Made by a program: the position numbers and the translations under genes. Shown here piece after piece: positions 15,927 to 24,579 of a stretch of 64,000 nucleotides of DNA; within the stretch, counting starts at the first letter, position 1; every line of letters starts with the position of its first letter. The stretch is from JAOUEA01 sp963825635 (lineage in GTDB: Bacteria > Actinomycetota > UBA4738 > HRBIN12), in the NCBI GenBank assembly GCA_963825635.1, contig CAWGTU010000003.1:248001-312000 (forward strand). The letters run 5' to 3'. The notes under the pieces are model-generated. The model worked only from the letters and a program-made list of their open reading frames with translations. It was not told the DNA's origin and ran no database searches.

Positions 15927-16417
15927 GGCGCGGCCACCCACGGCATCACGGCGGCCTCGAGCGCGGCGAATCGTTCGGCCCACCCCGCCCCCGTCGCCGA
16001 GATCGCGATCGAGCGCTCCTCGTCGTCGGGGCCCGCACCGGTCGTGAGCTCGATGCGCAGTCGCTCGTCGGGCAGGAGCTCCTCGATCGTGTCGCCCCAC
16101 TCCACGAGCAGCACGTCCTCGCCCGCCCCGAGCTCGTCGAGACCGAGGTCCATCACGTCCTGGATGCGATCGAGGCGGTACACGTCGACATGGGCGAGGT
16201 CGAGGATGCCCGAGTACTCCTTCACGAGGGTGAACGTCGGCGAGGACACCGGCTCCTCGATGCCCAGTCCCCGAGCGACGCCCTGCGCGAACGTCGTCTT
16301 GCCGGCTCCGAGCTCGCCCGTGAGCACGACCGCGTCGCGCGCGCGCAGCAGCGAGGCGATCGCCTCGCCCACCTCGCGCGTCTCGTCCGCCGATGAGGTG
16401 CGCAGGTCGACGAGCAC
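15923..16417 (-). CDS. tsaE: tRNA threonylcarbamoyladenosine biosynthesis ATPase TsaE
   Basis: P-loop ATPase that resets the TsaBD complex during t6A synthesis. 164 residues, Walker A GELGAGKTTFAQGVARGLG, the family motif VSSPTFTLVKEY, and HVDVYRL followed by LLVEWGD. Starts at GTG 16417, one base after the uracil-DNA glycosylase stop. Compact length is normal for the family. Confidence 0.95.
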   Translation of the reverse strand: MLVDLRTSSADETREVGEAIASLLRARDAVVLTGELGAGKTTFAQGVARGLGIEEPVSSPTFTLVKEYSGILDLAHVDVYRLDRIQDVMDLGLDELGAGEDVLLVEWGDTIEELLPDERLRIELTTGAGPDDEERSIAISATGAGWAERFAALEAAVMPWVAAP

Positions 16418-16418
16418 G

Positions 16419-17111
16419 TCAGAACAGCTCCAGCTGATCGTCGTCGGCCACCCGCGTCTCGCTGTCGGGGAGCGCGATCACGCCCGGAGGAGGGGCCGCG
16501 GCATCCACGGGCGCATCGGCTCGATCGGGATCGGGATCGGGTCGGGCGGTCGAGTCCAGCCTGGACCGCACGAGCCGGAAGTCCTCGAGCAGCAGCTGGA
16601 ACTGCCGCGACTTCTCGCCGCCGCCGTGCAGGATCGCGGCCGGATGGAACGTCGGGATCACGGTGCGTCCGTGCCAATCGTGCACCTGCCCCCGGAGGCG
16701 CGTGATGCCGGTCTCCGTGTTCAGCACGAACTTCGTGGCGAAGTTGCCGAGGGTCACGACCACGCGCGGTTGGATCAGGGAGACCTGCTCGACCAGCCAC
16801 GGCGTGCACGCCTCGATCTCGTCGGGCCGCGGATCGCGGTTCCCGGGCGGACGGCACTTCACGATGTTCCCGATGTACACCTGCTCGCGCGTGAGCCCGA
16901 TCTCCCCCAGCATGCGGTTGAGGAGCTGCCCCGCGGCACCCACGAACGGCTCACCCTGCTTGTCCTCGTGGAACCCGGGCCCCTCCCCGATGAACATCAG
17001 GTCGGCGTCGGGGTCCCCGGCGCCGAAGACGACCTGGGTGCGACCCTGGGCGAGGCGGCATCTCGTGCACCCGGCGGCCTCGGCGGCGGCCTCGGCGAGC
17101 GAGCGCGTCAT
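16419..17111 (-). CDS. family-4 (Fe-S) uracil-DNA glycosylase with clamp-binding-like tail
   Basis: Base-excision repair enzyme of 230 residues. Four cysteines for the [4Fe-4S] cluster: CTRC (15, 18), Cys86 in NIVKCRPP and Cys102 in IEACTPWL. Active-site motifs GEGPGFHED (42-50) and TFHPAAIL (154-161). After the fold (about 190) comes a disordered Pro/Asp-rich linker ending DDDQLELF at the extreme C terminus, matching the QL[SD]LF consensus by which repair and replication proteins bind the beta sliding clamp. ATG 17111 overlaps the hydrolase stop (ATGA). Sits between tsaE and the hydrolase in the same run. Function sure; clamp binding is inference. Confidence 0.92.
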   Translation of the reverse strand: MTRSLAEAAAEAAGCTRCRLAQGRTQVVFGAGDPDADLMFIGEGPGFHEDKQGEPFVGAAGQLLNRMLGEIGLTREQVYIGNIVKCRPPGNRDPRPDEIEACTPWLVEQVSLIQPRVVVTLGNFATKFVLNTETGITRLRGQVHDWHGRTVIPTFHPAAILHGGGEKSRQFQLLLEDFRLVRSRLDSTARPDPDPDRADAPVDAAAPPPGVIALPDSETRVADDDQLELF

Positions 17112-18172
17112 GGGCCGCCACGCCCCTTCGAGGCCCGTCGCCGCCGAGGCCGCGGGGCGTGACCACCACCGAGCACGGCACGGGCGAACGTTCGGATCTC
17201 TCGATCGAGCTCGACCGGCCGCTCCATCATCGCGATGTGGCCCGCGCCGTCGAGGACCACGAACCGACCGTCGGGCAGCGCGGCGGCGAGCTCGACGGCA
17301 CTCGCGGGGGGCGTGACGCGATCGTGCTCCCCCACCACCACGAGAGCGGGCATGCGGAGACGCGGCACGACGTGCCGAAGATCGGTCTCGAGCAGGCCGG
17401 CGAGGCCGTCGGTCCACACCTCCGAGGACGCCCGTTCGGCGAGATGCACGACGTGCTCGACGACGTGGCGGGGAGCGTCGGGCCCGAACTGCGTGAGGCG
17501 CACGACGGCGCCCCGCAGGTCGGTCGGGCTCGCGAGCACCGCCTTGCGGAGACGGTCGACGCGCTCGGCGACCGACCGCAGTGACCCCAGACGCGGACGG
17601 ATGATGTCGGTGATCGATCCCATCGCTCCGCGGACGAGCTCGGACGCCGAGGTGCCGACGAGGACGACCCCGGCGACCGAGGTCGCCATCACGTCGGGAC
17701 GCACCTCGGCCATCGCGAGCGTCGCGATCGCCCCCATGCTGTGGCCCACGATCACGACCCGTCGGTCGGGGGCGACGGCCTCGAGCACCGCCGCGATATC
17801 GCGACCCATCGAGCGCACCGACAGATCGCCGTCGGCCGGCTGCTCGCTCGTGCCGTGGCCCCGCAGATCCATCAGCACGCACCGATGATCCGCCGAGAGG
17901 TCCACCCACTGCTCCCGCCACGTGGTCATGTCGAGGCTGAACCCGTGCACGAAGAGCAGCAGCGGGGCCGACGGGTCGCCCGCCGCTCGCACGGCGAGCT
18001 GGGTGCCGTCGAACGAGCGCACGGGGCCGAGGTCGTCGGGGGGCAGGTCCCACAACGGGGCCTCGAGCTCGTGCTCGGTGCGACGTCGCAGCACGGTGCG
18101 CCCGACGGCGCCCGCGGCGATCGCGCCCGCCGCGACGCCCCCCGCGATCAAGGCCGTGCGCTTCCCAGTCAT
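17108..18172 (-). CDS. membrane-anchored alpha/beta hydrolase
   Basis: A 354-residue alpha/beta-hydrolase-fold protein. Residues 1-30 (ALIAGGVAAGAIAAGAVGRTVL) form a single hydrophobic anchor. HGFSLDMTTW is the oxyanion loop, GHSMGAIA holds the nucleophile Ser145, and GEHDRVTPP and GAGHIAMMERP supply the acid and His. The tail is Arg/Lys/Gly-rich. A hydrolase directly after alr is a conserved actinobacterial neighbourhood, though its substrate (ester, lipid or haloperoxidase-type reaction) is not known. ATG overlaps the alr stop (ATGA). Confidence 0.88.
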   Translation of the reverse strand: MTGKRTALIAGGVAAGAIAAGAVGRTVLRRRTEHELEAPLWDLPPDDLGPVRSFDGTQLAVRAAGDPSAPLLLFVHGFSLDMTTWREQWVDLSADHRCVLMDLRGHGTSEQPADGDLSVRSMGRDIAAVLEAVAPDRRVVIVGHSMGAIATLAMAEVRPDVMATSVAGVVLVGTSASELVRGAMGSITDIIRPRLGSLRSVAERVDRLRKAVLASPTDLRGAVVRLTQFGPDAPRHVVEHVVHLAERASSEVWTDGLAGLLETDLRHVVPRLRMPALVVVGEHDRVTPPASAVELAAALPDGRFVVLDGAGHIAMMERPVELDREIRTFARAVLGGGHAPRPRRRRASKGRGGP

Positions 18173-19290
18173 GGCGCCGACACCTCGCCCGTGTACCGCC
18201 TCGGGACCCGCGGACCGATCCGGGCGACGATCTCGTACGCGATCGTGTCCGCGATGGCGGCCAGCTCCCAGGCCGTCACGGCCTCGGCCCCCTGGGTGCC
18301 GAGCATCACCACCTCGTCGCCCACCGCCGGCTCGGCGTCACCACAGTCCACCATCACCTGATCCATCGTCACGCTCCCCGCGACACGGCATCGCCGCCCG
18401 CCGATCAATACGTCGGCGCGCGACGACAGCATGCGAGGGTAGCCGTCGGCGTAGCCCACCGGCACGGTCGCCACCCACGCATCGTCGGCGAGCTCGTAGC
18501 GATGACCGTAAGAGATGCGACGGCCGGCGGGCAGGCGCTTCACGAGGGAGACGGCGGACCGCCAGGTGAGCGCAGGGCGCAGACCGAGATCGCCACCCAC
18601 GCCCGGGGCCGGCTCGATGCCGTACAGACCGATGCCGGTACGGACCAGGTCGAACCGGGCCCGAGGGAATCGGACCGCGCCGGCGGTGTTGGCGGCGTGC
18701 ACGAGCCGAGGGCGGTGGCCCGCCGCCCGTATCCGGTCGACCACGTCGGTGAACAGGTCGAGCTGCTGGTGCGTCGTCACCTCGTCGGTATCGGCAGAGG
18801 CCAGGTGCGTCCAGAGGCCGTCGAGCTCGAGCCCGGCCTCGACGACCCGCTCGACGAACGTCGGGGCGCCCTCGGGCGGCCATACGCCCACCCGATGCAT
18901 GCCCGTATCGACCTTGACGTGCACGCCCACCGACGGCGTGAGGGCCGACGCCGCCGCCCCGAGTCGTTCGAGACCGTCGTCGGAGCACACCGTCGCGGTC
19001 AACGAGGCGGTCACGGCCGCGACCTCCGATCCGGCGGGACACTCCGACAACACGAGGATCGGGGCCTCGATGCCCGCGGCCCGCAGGCCGAGACCCTCCT
19101 CGACGAGCGCGACCCCCAGCCACGTCGCACCCGCATCCAGTGCGGCGCGGGCGATCCGAACGGCGCCGTGCCCGTACCCGTCGGCCTTCACGACGGCCAT
19201 CACCTCGGTGCCCGGGAACGTGAGCGTGCGCACGTTGTGGGCGATCGCCGCCAGGTCGACGTCGACCCACGTCGGGCGGAGCTGGGTCAT
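18169..19290 (-). CDS. alr: alanine racemase
   Basis: PLP enzyme making D-alanine for peptidoglycan, 373 residues. Lys35 in VVKADGYGHG is the Schiff-base lysine and Tyr265 in ISYGHRY the opposite-face base. VGYADGYPR and CRVAGSVTMDQVMVD are standard C-terminal motifs. Coupled to the upstream nnr by ATGA overlap and to the downstream hydrolase by another. Same order as in Streptomyces and Mycobacterium. Confidence 0.97.
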   Translation of the reverse strand: MTQLRPTWVDVDLAAIAHNVRTLTFPGTEVMAVVKADGYGHGAVRIARAALDAGATWLGVALVEEGLGLRAAGIEAPILVLSECPAGSEVAAVTASLTATVCSDDGLERLGAAASALTPSVGVHVKVDTGMHRVGVWPPEGAPTFVERVVEAGLELDGLWTHLASADTDEVTTHQQLDLFTDVVDRIRAAGHRPRLVHAANTAGAVRFPRARFDLVRTGIGLYGIEPAPGVGGDLGLRPALTWRSAVSLVKRLPAGRRISYGHRYELADDAWVATVPVGYADGYPRMLSSRADVLIGGRRCRVAGSVTMDQVMVDCGDAEPAVGDEVVMLGTQGAEAVTAWELAAIADTIAYEIVARIGPRVPRRYTGEVSAP

Positions 19291-20810
19291 GCGAGCACCG
19301 CCGCGACCGCCTCAGGGATGCGCTCGATCACGTCGCCCGCGAGCGTGCCCTCCCCGAGCTCCCGCCCGGCGAGGCGCCCGGCCACGCCGTGGAGGAACGC
19401 GCCGGCCGTCGCCGCGTCGAGCGTTCCCGTCCCGCGCGCGAGCAGTCCCCCGACCATGCCGGTCAGCACGTCCCCCGTGCCCGCCGTGGCCAGCGCCGGC
19501 GTCCCCGTCGGATTCACCCGCGTGAGACCCTCGGTCGGCGCGATCACGGTCCTCGTGCCCTTCAGGAGGGTCACGGCGCCCGACGCCTCCGCCAGTGCGC
19601 GGGCCGCGTCGATCCGGTCGCCCACGTCGGCGACCGATCGACCCATCAGGCGTTCGAACTCCCCGTCGTGCGGCGTCAGCACGGCCTCGGCGTCGCGCCG
19701 TCGGAGCACCTCCGTGTCGCCTCGGAAGGCGTTCAGGCCGTCGGCATCGACCACCAGCGGCGTCGGGCAGCGTCCGACGAGCGCCCTCACGAGGCGGGCC
19801 GTCTCGTCGTCGGTGGTCAGGCCGGGGCCGACCGCCACCGCATCGGCGCCCCGGGCCGCCTCGAGCAGCGCGTCGAGCGCCGCCAAGGCGACGGTGCCCT
19901 CGTGGGTCTGTGCCAGTGGCAGGAACACCGCCTCGGTCGCGTGCGCCTGTACCGCGGGCAGGGCGTCCCGGGGGCCGGCGACGACCACGAGGCCGGCGCC
20001 GGCGCGCGCCGCCGCGCGGGCGATCAACGCGGGAGCGCCGGTCATGCGCCGGGACCCGGCGACCACGAGGAGGACGCCCGAGCTGCGCTTGTGCCCCTCC
20101 ATCGAGCGCATCGGCAGCGCCGACGCCACGTCGGTCGGCTCGACCAGCCCGATCCCGGGCTCCAACAGGTCCTCGGGGAATCCGATGTCCACGACGCGGA
20201 CCGTGCCCGAGCGCTCGGCGCCGGGCAGCAGCACCGAGCCCACCTTCGCCGCGCCGAACGTCACCGTCAGGTCCGCCCAGACGGCCGAGCCCTGGACCGC
20301 ACCGGTTCGACCGTCGACCCCTGAAGGGATGTCCACGGCGACGACGGGCACGCGTGCCGCGTTGAGCGCATCGATCGCCTCCAGCCAGACACCCTCCGGC
20401 TCCCCGTGGAAGCCCGTGCCGAAGAGCGCGTCGACCGCCACGTCGGCCCGAGCGAGCGACCGCTCGGCGCGGGACGCGAGCCACTCCCGCACCGTGAGTC
20501 CCTGCTCGGCGAGTCGGGAGCGGTTGGCTCCCGCCGATCCGGAACCCGTCGGGGCCGCGTCCACGATGACGACGTCGACCCGCATGCCCTCGCGGGCGAG
20601 GTGCCGCGCCGCGACGAACCCGTCGCCACCGTTGTTGCCCTTCCCGCACACCACGACGGCACGACGGCCGTAGACGCCGCCGGCCACCTCGACGGCTGCG
20701 CGCGCCACCGCTCGGCCGGCGCGCTCCATCAGGTCGGCGGCCGACACCCCCCGATCCTGGGTCGCCCGATCGAGGTCGGCCGCTTCCTGTGGGGTGAGGA
20801 CCGGCTTCAT
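19287..20810 (-). CDS. nnr: bifunctional NAD(P)H-hydrate epimerase / ADP-dependent dehydratase
   Basis: Repairs hydrated NAD(P)H. Two fused domains over 507 residues: the N-terminal YjeF_N epimerase (about 1-210, with GKGNNGGDGFVAARHL and VDIPSGVDGRTG), and the C-terminal ribokinase-like dehydratase (about 225-507, with GHKRSSGVLLVVAGS, LTPHDGEFERL and TAGTGDVLTGMVGGLLARG, the ADP/ATP site). ATG 20810; downstream alr starts inside its stop. Located beside acpS as usual in actinobacteria. Confidence 0.95.
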   Translation of the reverse strand: MKPVLTPQEAADLDRATQDRGVSAADLMERAGRAVARAAVEVAGGVYGRRAVVVCGKGNNGGDGFVAARHLAREGMRVDVVIVDAAPTGSGSAGANRSRLAEQGLTVREWLASRAERSLARADVAVDALFGTGFHGEPEGVWLEAIDALNAARVPVVAVDIPSGVDGRTGAVQGSAVWADLTVTFGAAKVGSVLLPGAERSGTVRVVDIGFPEDLLEPGIGLVEPTDVASALPMRSMEGHKRSSGVLLVVAGSRRMTGAPALIARAAARAGAGLVVVAGPRDALPAVQAHATEAVFLPLAQTHEGTVALAALDALLEAARGADAVAVGPGLTTDDETARLVRALVGRCPTPLVVDADGLNAFRGDTEVLRRRDAEAVLTPHDGEFERLMGRSVADVGDRIDAARALAEASGAVTLLKGTRTVIAPTEGLTRVNPTGTPALATAGTGDVLTGMVGGLLARGTGTLDAATAGAFLHGVAGRLAGRELGEGTLAGDVIERIPEAVAAVLA

Positions 20811-20834
20811 CGATCCCTCACGGGGAACACGCCC

Positions 20835-21209
20835 TCATGAGCGGACGGCGATCGCGAACGCCACCGCGTTCGTCTTCTCGTGGGTGAACGTGACGAGCAC
20901 CTGCGCGATGCCGAGGCCGTCGGCGCGCGCCTTCGCGAGCCCGTCGAGCACGATCGACGGCGCCCCCGACGGCGCCCGCCCCACGCTGATGTCCTGCCAC
21001 CGCTTGCCCCGGTAGCCGCCGAGCGCCTTGATCGTGGCCTCCCTGGCGGCGAACCGGCCTGCGTAGGACTCGGCCGGCCGAGCCTTCGAATCGCAGTAGG
21101 CGATCTCGTCGGAGGTGAAGACGCGCTCGCGCATCGTCGGATGACGGGCGAGCGCGCGCTCCATGCGAGCGATCTCGCAGATGTCGACGCCGAGCCCGAC
21201 GATCTCCAC
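20835..21209 (-). CDS. acpS: holo-[acyl-carrier-protein] synthase
   Basis: Transfers 4'-phosphopantetheine from CoA to acyl-carrier protein. 124 residues, the usual length: GLGVDICEIARME with Mg-binding Asp9, and FAAREATIKALGG with Glu57 and Lys61. The C-terminal VTFTHEKTNAVAFAIA strand is typical. Twenty-five bases precede nnr. A tiny membrane ORF lies between it and glmS. Confidence 0.95.
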   Translation of the reverse strand: MEIVGLGVDICEIARMERALARHPTMRERVFTSDEIAYCDSKARPAESYAGRFAAREATIKALGGYRGKRWQDISVGRAPSGAPSIVLDGLAKARADGLGIAQVLVTFTHEKTNAVAFAIAVRS

Positions 21210-21236
21210 GGGCTCAAGCTTAGAGGCCGCCCAGGG

Positions 21237-21335
21237 TCACTTCATGCGGATCAGCGCGATCGCCGCGGCGATCGCCAACCCCACCATGAACACGATCCCG
21301 ATCATGAACAGTGTGCCCGCAGCGATGATGGTCAT
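21237..21335 (-). CDS. 32-residue single-span membrane protein
   Basis: A short ORF, ATG 21335 to TGA 21237, in the gap between glmS and acpS. It encodes 32 residues that are almost one hydrophobic helix (MTIIAAGTLFMIGIVFM, then VGLAIAAAIALI) ending RMK, a positive-inside C terminus. Its start is 9 nt after the glmS stop, so translational coupling is likely; its own Shine-Dalgarno is weak. No homologue is recognised. The codon composition is ordinary for this genome. It could be a small membrane-associated regulator or be fortuitous. Confidence 0.5.
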   Translation of the reverse strand: MTIIAAGTLFMIGIVFMVGLAIAAAIALIRMK

Positions 21336-21344
21336 GAGGCGACG

Positions 21345-23174
21345 CTACTCGACCGTGACGCTCTTCGCGAGGTTCCGTGGCTGGTCGACGTCGCAACCGC
21401 GCAGCGTGGCCACGTGGTAGGCGAGCAGCTGCATCGGCACGGTCACGACCACCGGCGACATCAGCTCGGGCGTCGCGGGCACCTCGAGCACGTGGTCGGC
21501 GAGCGCGCCGATCTCGGTGTCACCCTCGGTCGCCACCGCGATCACTCGGGCGCCGCGTGCTCGCACCTCCTGGATGTTCGAGAGCATCTTGCGGTAGACG
21601 TGGCACTGCGTCGCCACGGCCACCACGGGCACGCCCTCCTCGATCAGCGCGATCGGACCGTGTTTCAGTTCGCCGGCCGGATGCCCCTCGGCATGCACGT
21701 AGCTGAGCTCCTTGAGCTTGAGCGCCCCCTCGAGCGCCGCCGGGTACCCGGTGTGCCGCCCGATGAACAGCACGTCGCGCGCGTCCCGGTAGCGCTCGGC
21801 GATCGCCCGTACCTGATCGTCGAGGCCGATCGCGCGTTCCACCCTGGCGGGCAGCTCGTCGAGCTCGGCGAGCACCTCGGCGATCTCCTCGGGGAACTTC
21901 GTGCCCCGCACCTGCGCCAGGTAGAGGGCGACGAGGTACTGCGAGACCATCTGGGTCGCGAACGTCTTCGTGGCCGCGACACCGATCTCCGGGCCGGCGT
22001 GCGTGTACAGCACCCCGTCGGCCTCACGAGCGAGCGAGGAGCCCACCGTGTTCGTCACCGCGATCACCTGGGATCCCTGGCGACGGGCGTGACGCGCGGC
22101 TTCCAGCGTGTCGATCGTCTCGCCCGACTGCGAGACCGCGAGCGTCAGCGTGTCGGGCCCGAGCACCGGGTCGCGGTAGCGGAACTCGCTCGCGATCTCG
22201 ATCTCGACCGGCAGACGCGTCCAGTGCTCGATCGCGTACTTCGCGACGAGCCCCGAATGGAACGCGGTGCCGCACGCGACGACGAACACCTTGCTCACCT
22301 CGCGCAGCACGTCGTCGGAGACGTGCAGCTCGTCGAGCACGAGCCGCTCCCCCACCGTGCGTCCGACCAACGTGTCGCGGATCGCCGCCGGCTGCTCGTC
22401 GATCTCCTTGCGCATGAACGTCTCGTACCCGCCCTTCTGGGCACGGGCGACGTCCCAGTCGACGGTGATCGGCTGCGGATCGAGCGGCGAACCCTCGAGA
22501 TCGGTGAACGACGCGCCCTCGCGCCGCACCTCGACGACCATGCCCTCGTCGAGGGGGATCACGGTCGACGTCCGGTCGAGCACCGCCGGGATGTCGGAGG
22601 CGAGCATCGTCTCGCCGTCACCCACCCCGACGATCAGCGGCGACGACACCTTGACGCCGACGAGCACGTCGGGGTCGTCGAGGCAGCAGACGACGAGCGA
22701 GTACGCCCCCTCGAGCTCGCGCACCGCGCCGCGCACCGCATCGGACAGCGATCCACCGCCCCGAAGCTTCTCCTCCACGAGGTGCGCGATGCACTCCGTG
22801 TCGGTCTCCGAGACGAGGGTATGGCCCTCCTTCTCGAGCCGGTCGCGGAGTCCCTGGAAGTTCTCGACGATGCCGTTGTGGATCACGGCGACCCTGCCCG
22901 CGCAGTCGAGGTGGGGATGGGCGTTGCGATCGGTGGGCGCCCCGTGGGTGGCCCAGCGAGTGTGGCCCATGCCGACGACCCCTGCCGGGCTGCCCTCGGC
23001 GTCGAGCGCGCTCTCGAGCTCGGCCAGCTTCCCGGCACGCTTGACGACCCCGAGCCCGCCGTCGAGCACGGCGACGCCCGCCGAGTCGTACCCACGGTAT
23101 TCGAGCCGCCGGAGACCTTCGAGGACGATCGGAAGGGCCTCGTCGGGCCCCACGTAGCCCACGATGCCGCACAT
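21345..23174 (-). CDS. glmS: glutamine-fructose-6-phosphate aminotransferase
   Basis: Makes glucosamine-6-phosphate for peptidoglycan and amino-sugar glycans. 609 residues: N-terminal Ntn glutaminase with Cys2 (MCGIVGYVG) and GHTRWATHG; two SIS domains with VACGTAFHSGLVAKY and SQSGETIDTLEA; C-terminal sequence ending QPRNLAKSVTVE, the normal family end. A minus-strand TAGGGT about 9 bp before the ATG could be a -10 for a nearly leaderless message. No glmS ribozyme is present. Confidence 0.97.
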   Translation of the reverse strand: MCGIVGYVGPDEALPIVLEGLRRLEYRGYDSAGVAVLDGGLGVVKRAGKLAELESALDAEGSPAGVVGMGHTRWATHGAPTDRNAHPHLDCAGRVAVIHNGIVENFQGLRDRLEKEGHTLVSETDTECIAHLVEEKLRGGGSLSDAVRGAVRELEGAYSLVVCCLDDPDVLVGVKVSSPLIVGVGDGETMLASDIPAVLDRTSTVIPLDEGMVVEVRREGASFTDLEGSPLDPQPITVDWDVARAQKGGYETFMRKEIDEQPAAIRDTLVGRTVGERLVLDELHVSDDVLREVSKVFVVACGTAFHSGLVAKYAIEHWTRLPVEIEIASEFRYRDPVLGPDTLTLAVSQSGETIDTLEAARHARRQGSQVIAVTNTVGSSLAREADGVLYTHAGPEIGVAATKTFATQMVSQYLVALYLAQVRGTKFPEEIAEVLAELDELPARVERAIGLDDQVRAIAERYRDARDVLFIGRHTGYPAALEGALKLKELSYVHAEGHPAGELKHGPIALIEEGVPVVAVATQCHVYRKMLSNIQEVRARGARVIAVATEGDTEIGALADHVLEVPATPELMSPVVVTVPMQLLAYHVATLRGCDVDQPRNLAKSVTVE

Positions 23175-23240
23175 CAGGCTCCAACCCTAGCAGGGGCCTC
23201 CGCAGCGACGTCGTAGGTGTTTCCCCGGGCGATGGTGGCG

Positions 23241-24569
23241 TCAACCCGACGCCGCGCGCACGACGCCGGCGATGCGTTCGGCATGCTCGGTGGCCAGGTC
23301 CTCGGTCTCCGCCTCGACCATCACGCGCACGAGCGGCTCGGTCCCCGAGGCCCGCACGAGCACCCGCCCGTCGAGCCCGAGCGCCGTCTCGGCCTCGGCG
23401 ACGGCCCGGCCCACGTCGTCCGCCCGGGCCACCGCGCGATCGGCCACCTCGACGTTGATCATGCGCTGCGGGTAGCGTCGCATCACCGACGCGAGCTCGC
23501 GGATCGTTCGCCCGGTGGCGGCCGCGAGCGACAGGAAGCGCACGGCGGTGAGCAGCCCGTCGCCCGTGCTGGCCCGGTCGAGGAAGATCACGTGCCCCGA
23601 TTGCTCGCCGCCCAGCACCGCGCCCACGCGCACCATGTCCTCGAGCACGTACCGGTCGCCTACCTTCGACGAGACCACGTCGATGCCCGCCTCGCGCATC
23701 GCGTGGTGGAAGCCGAGGTTCGCCATCACCGTCGTGACGACCGTGTTCTGGCTGAGCGCGCCACGGTCGCGCAGCGCGATCGCCGATGCCGCCAGCACCT
23801 GGTCGCCGTCGACGATCGCGCCCTCGGCGTCGGCGAACAGCGCCCGGTCGGCATCGCCGTCGTGCGAGACGCCGGCGTCGGCGCCGAGCCGCACGACTTC
23901 CCGGGCCACCACCTCGGGGTACAACGCGCCGCAACCGTCGTTGATGTTCTTCCCGTCGGGCTCGGCGGAGATCGCATGGACGTCGGCCCCGAGCCGTCGC
24001 AGCAGGGCCGGCGCGAGTTCCGATGCCGCGCCGTTCGCGCAGTCGACCACGACCTGCATGCCGTCGAGCCGTGCATCGGCGGCATCGACGAGGTGCGCGA
24101 GGTATCGCTCCCGGCCGTCGCCGACCGGTCGCGAGGCGCCGCGTCGATCCGGCGCGTCACCGAGATCGTCCATCGCCGCTTCGATCTCGTCCTCCACGTC
24201 GTCGGCCAGCTTCGTGCCGGTCGCGTCGAAGAACTTGATGCCGTTGTACTCGGGAGGGTTGTGCGAGGCCGAGATGACCACGCCGCTCGTGGCCCGCAGC
24301 GCGGTCGTGAGGAACGCGACCGCAGGGGTGGGCTCGATGCCCGCGATCAAGGCGTCCCCACCACCGTCGCGGATGCCCTCGACGAGCGCGACTTCGAGCC
24401 ACTCCCCCGATGAGCGCGGGTCGCGCCCGACGACGAACGCGGGGCGCCCATGCCCCCGGCGGCCGAGCACGAGCACGCCGGCCCGCCCGAGCCGGTACGC
24501 GAGATCCTCGGTGAGCTCGGTGCCCGCGAGACCGCGGACGCCGTCGGTGCCGAACAGCCGTGGGGTCAC
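23241..24569 (-). CDS. glmM: phosphoglucosamine mutase
   Basis: Converts glucosamine-6-phosphate to glucosamine-1-phosphate, the next step after GlmS. 442 residues: LFGTDGVRGLAG at the N terminus, active-site phosphoserine Ser102 in VVISASHNPPEYNG, metal loop SHDGDADRALFAD, and GEQSGHVIFLDRASTGDG for sugar recognition; RASGTEPLVRVMVEA binds phosphate. 66 bp upstream of glmS without a gene between them. In other actinobacteria it follows rpsI directly; here the arsenic and rtcB genes intervene. Confidence 0.97.
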   Translation of the reverse strand: MTPRLFGTDGVRGLAGTELTEDLAYRLGRAGVLVLGRRGHGRPAFVVGRDPRSSGEWLEVALVEGIRDGGGDALIAGIEPTPAVAFLTTALRATSGVVISASHNPPEYNGIKFFDATGTKLADDVEDEIEAAMDDLGDAPDRRGASRPVGDGRERYLAHLVDAADARLDGMQVVVDCANGAASELAPALLRRLGADVHAISAEPDGKNINDGCGALYPEVVAREVVRLGADAGVSHDGDADRALFADAEGAIVDGDQVLAASAIALRDRGALSQNTVVTTVMANLGFHHAMREAGIDVVSSKVGDRYVLEDMVRVGAVLGGEQSGHVIFLDRASTGDGLLTAVRFLSLAAATGRTIRELASVMRRYPQRMINVEVADRAVARADDVGRAVAEAETALGLDGRVLVRASGTEPLVRVMVEAETEDLATEHAERIAGVVRAASG

Positions 24570-24579
24570 GGCGCGAAGG

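Noticed and set aside
23175..23240. glmS ribozyme upstream of glmS
   Set aside because: Only 66 bp separate glmM and glmS, too short for the ribozyme core, and no matching pattern is seen.
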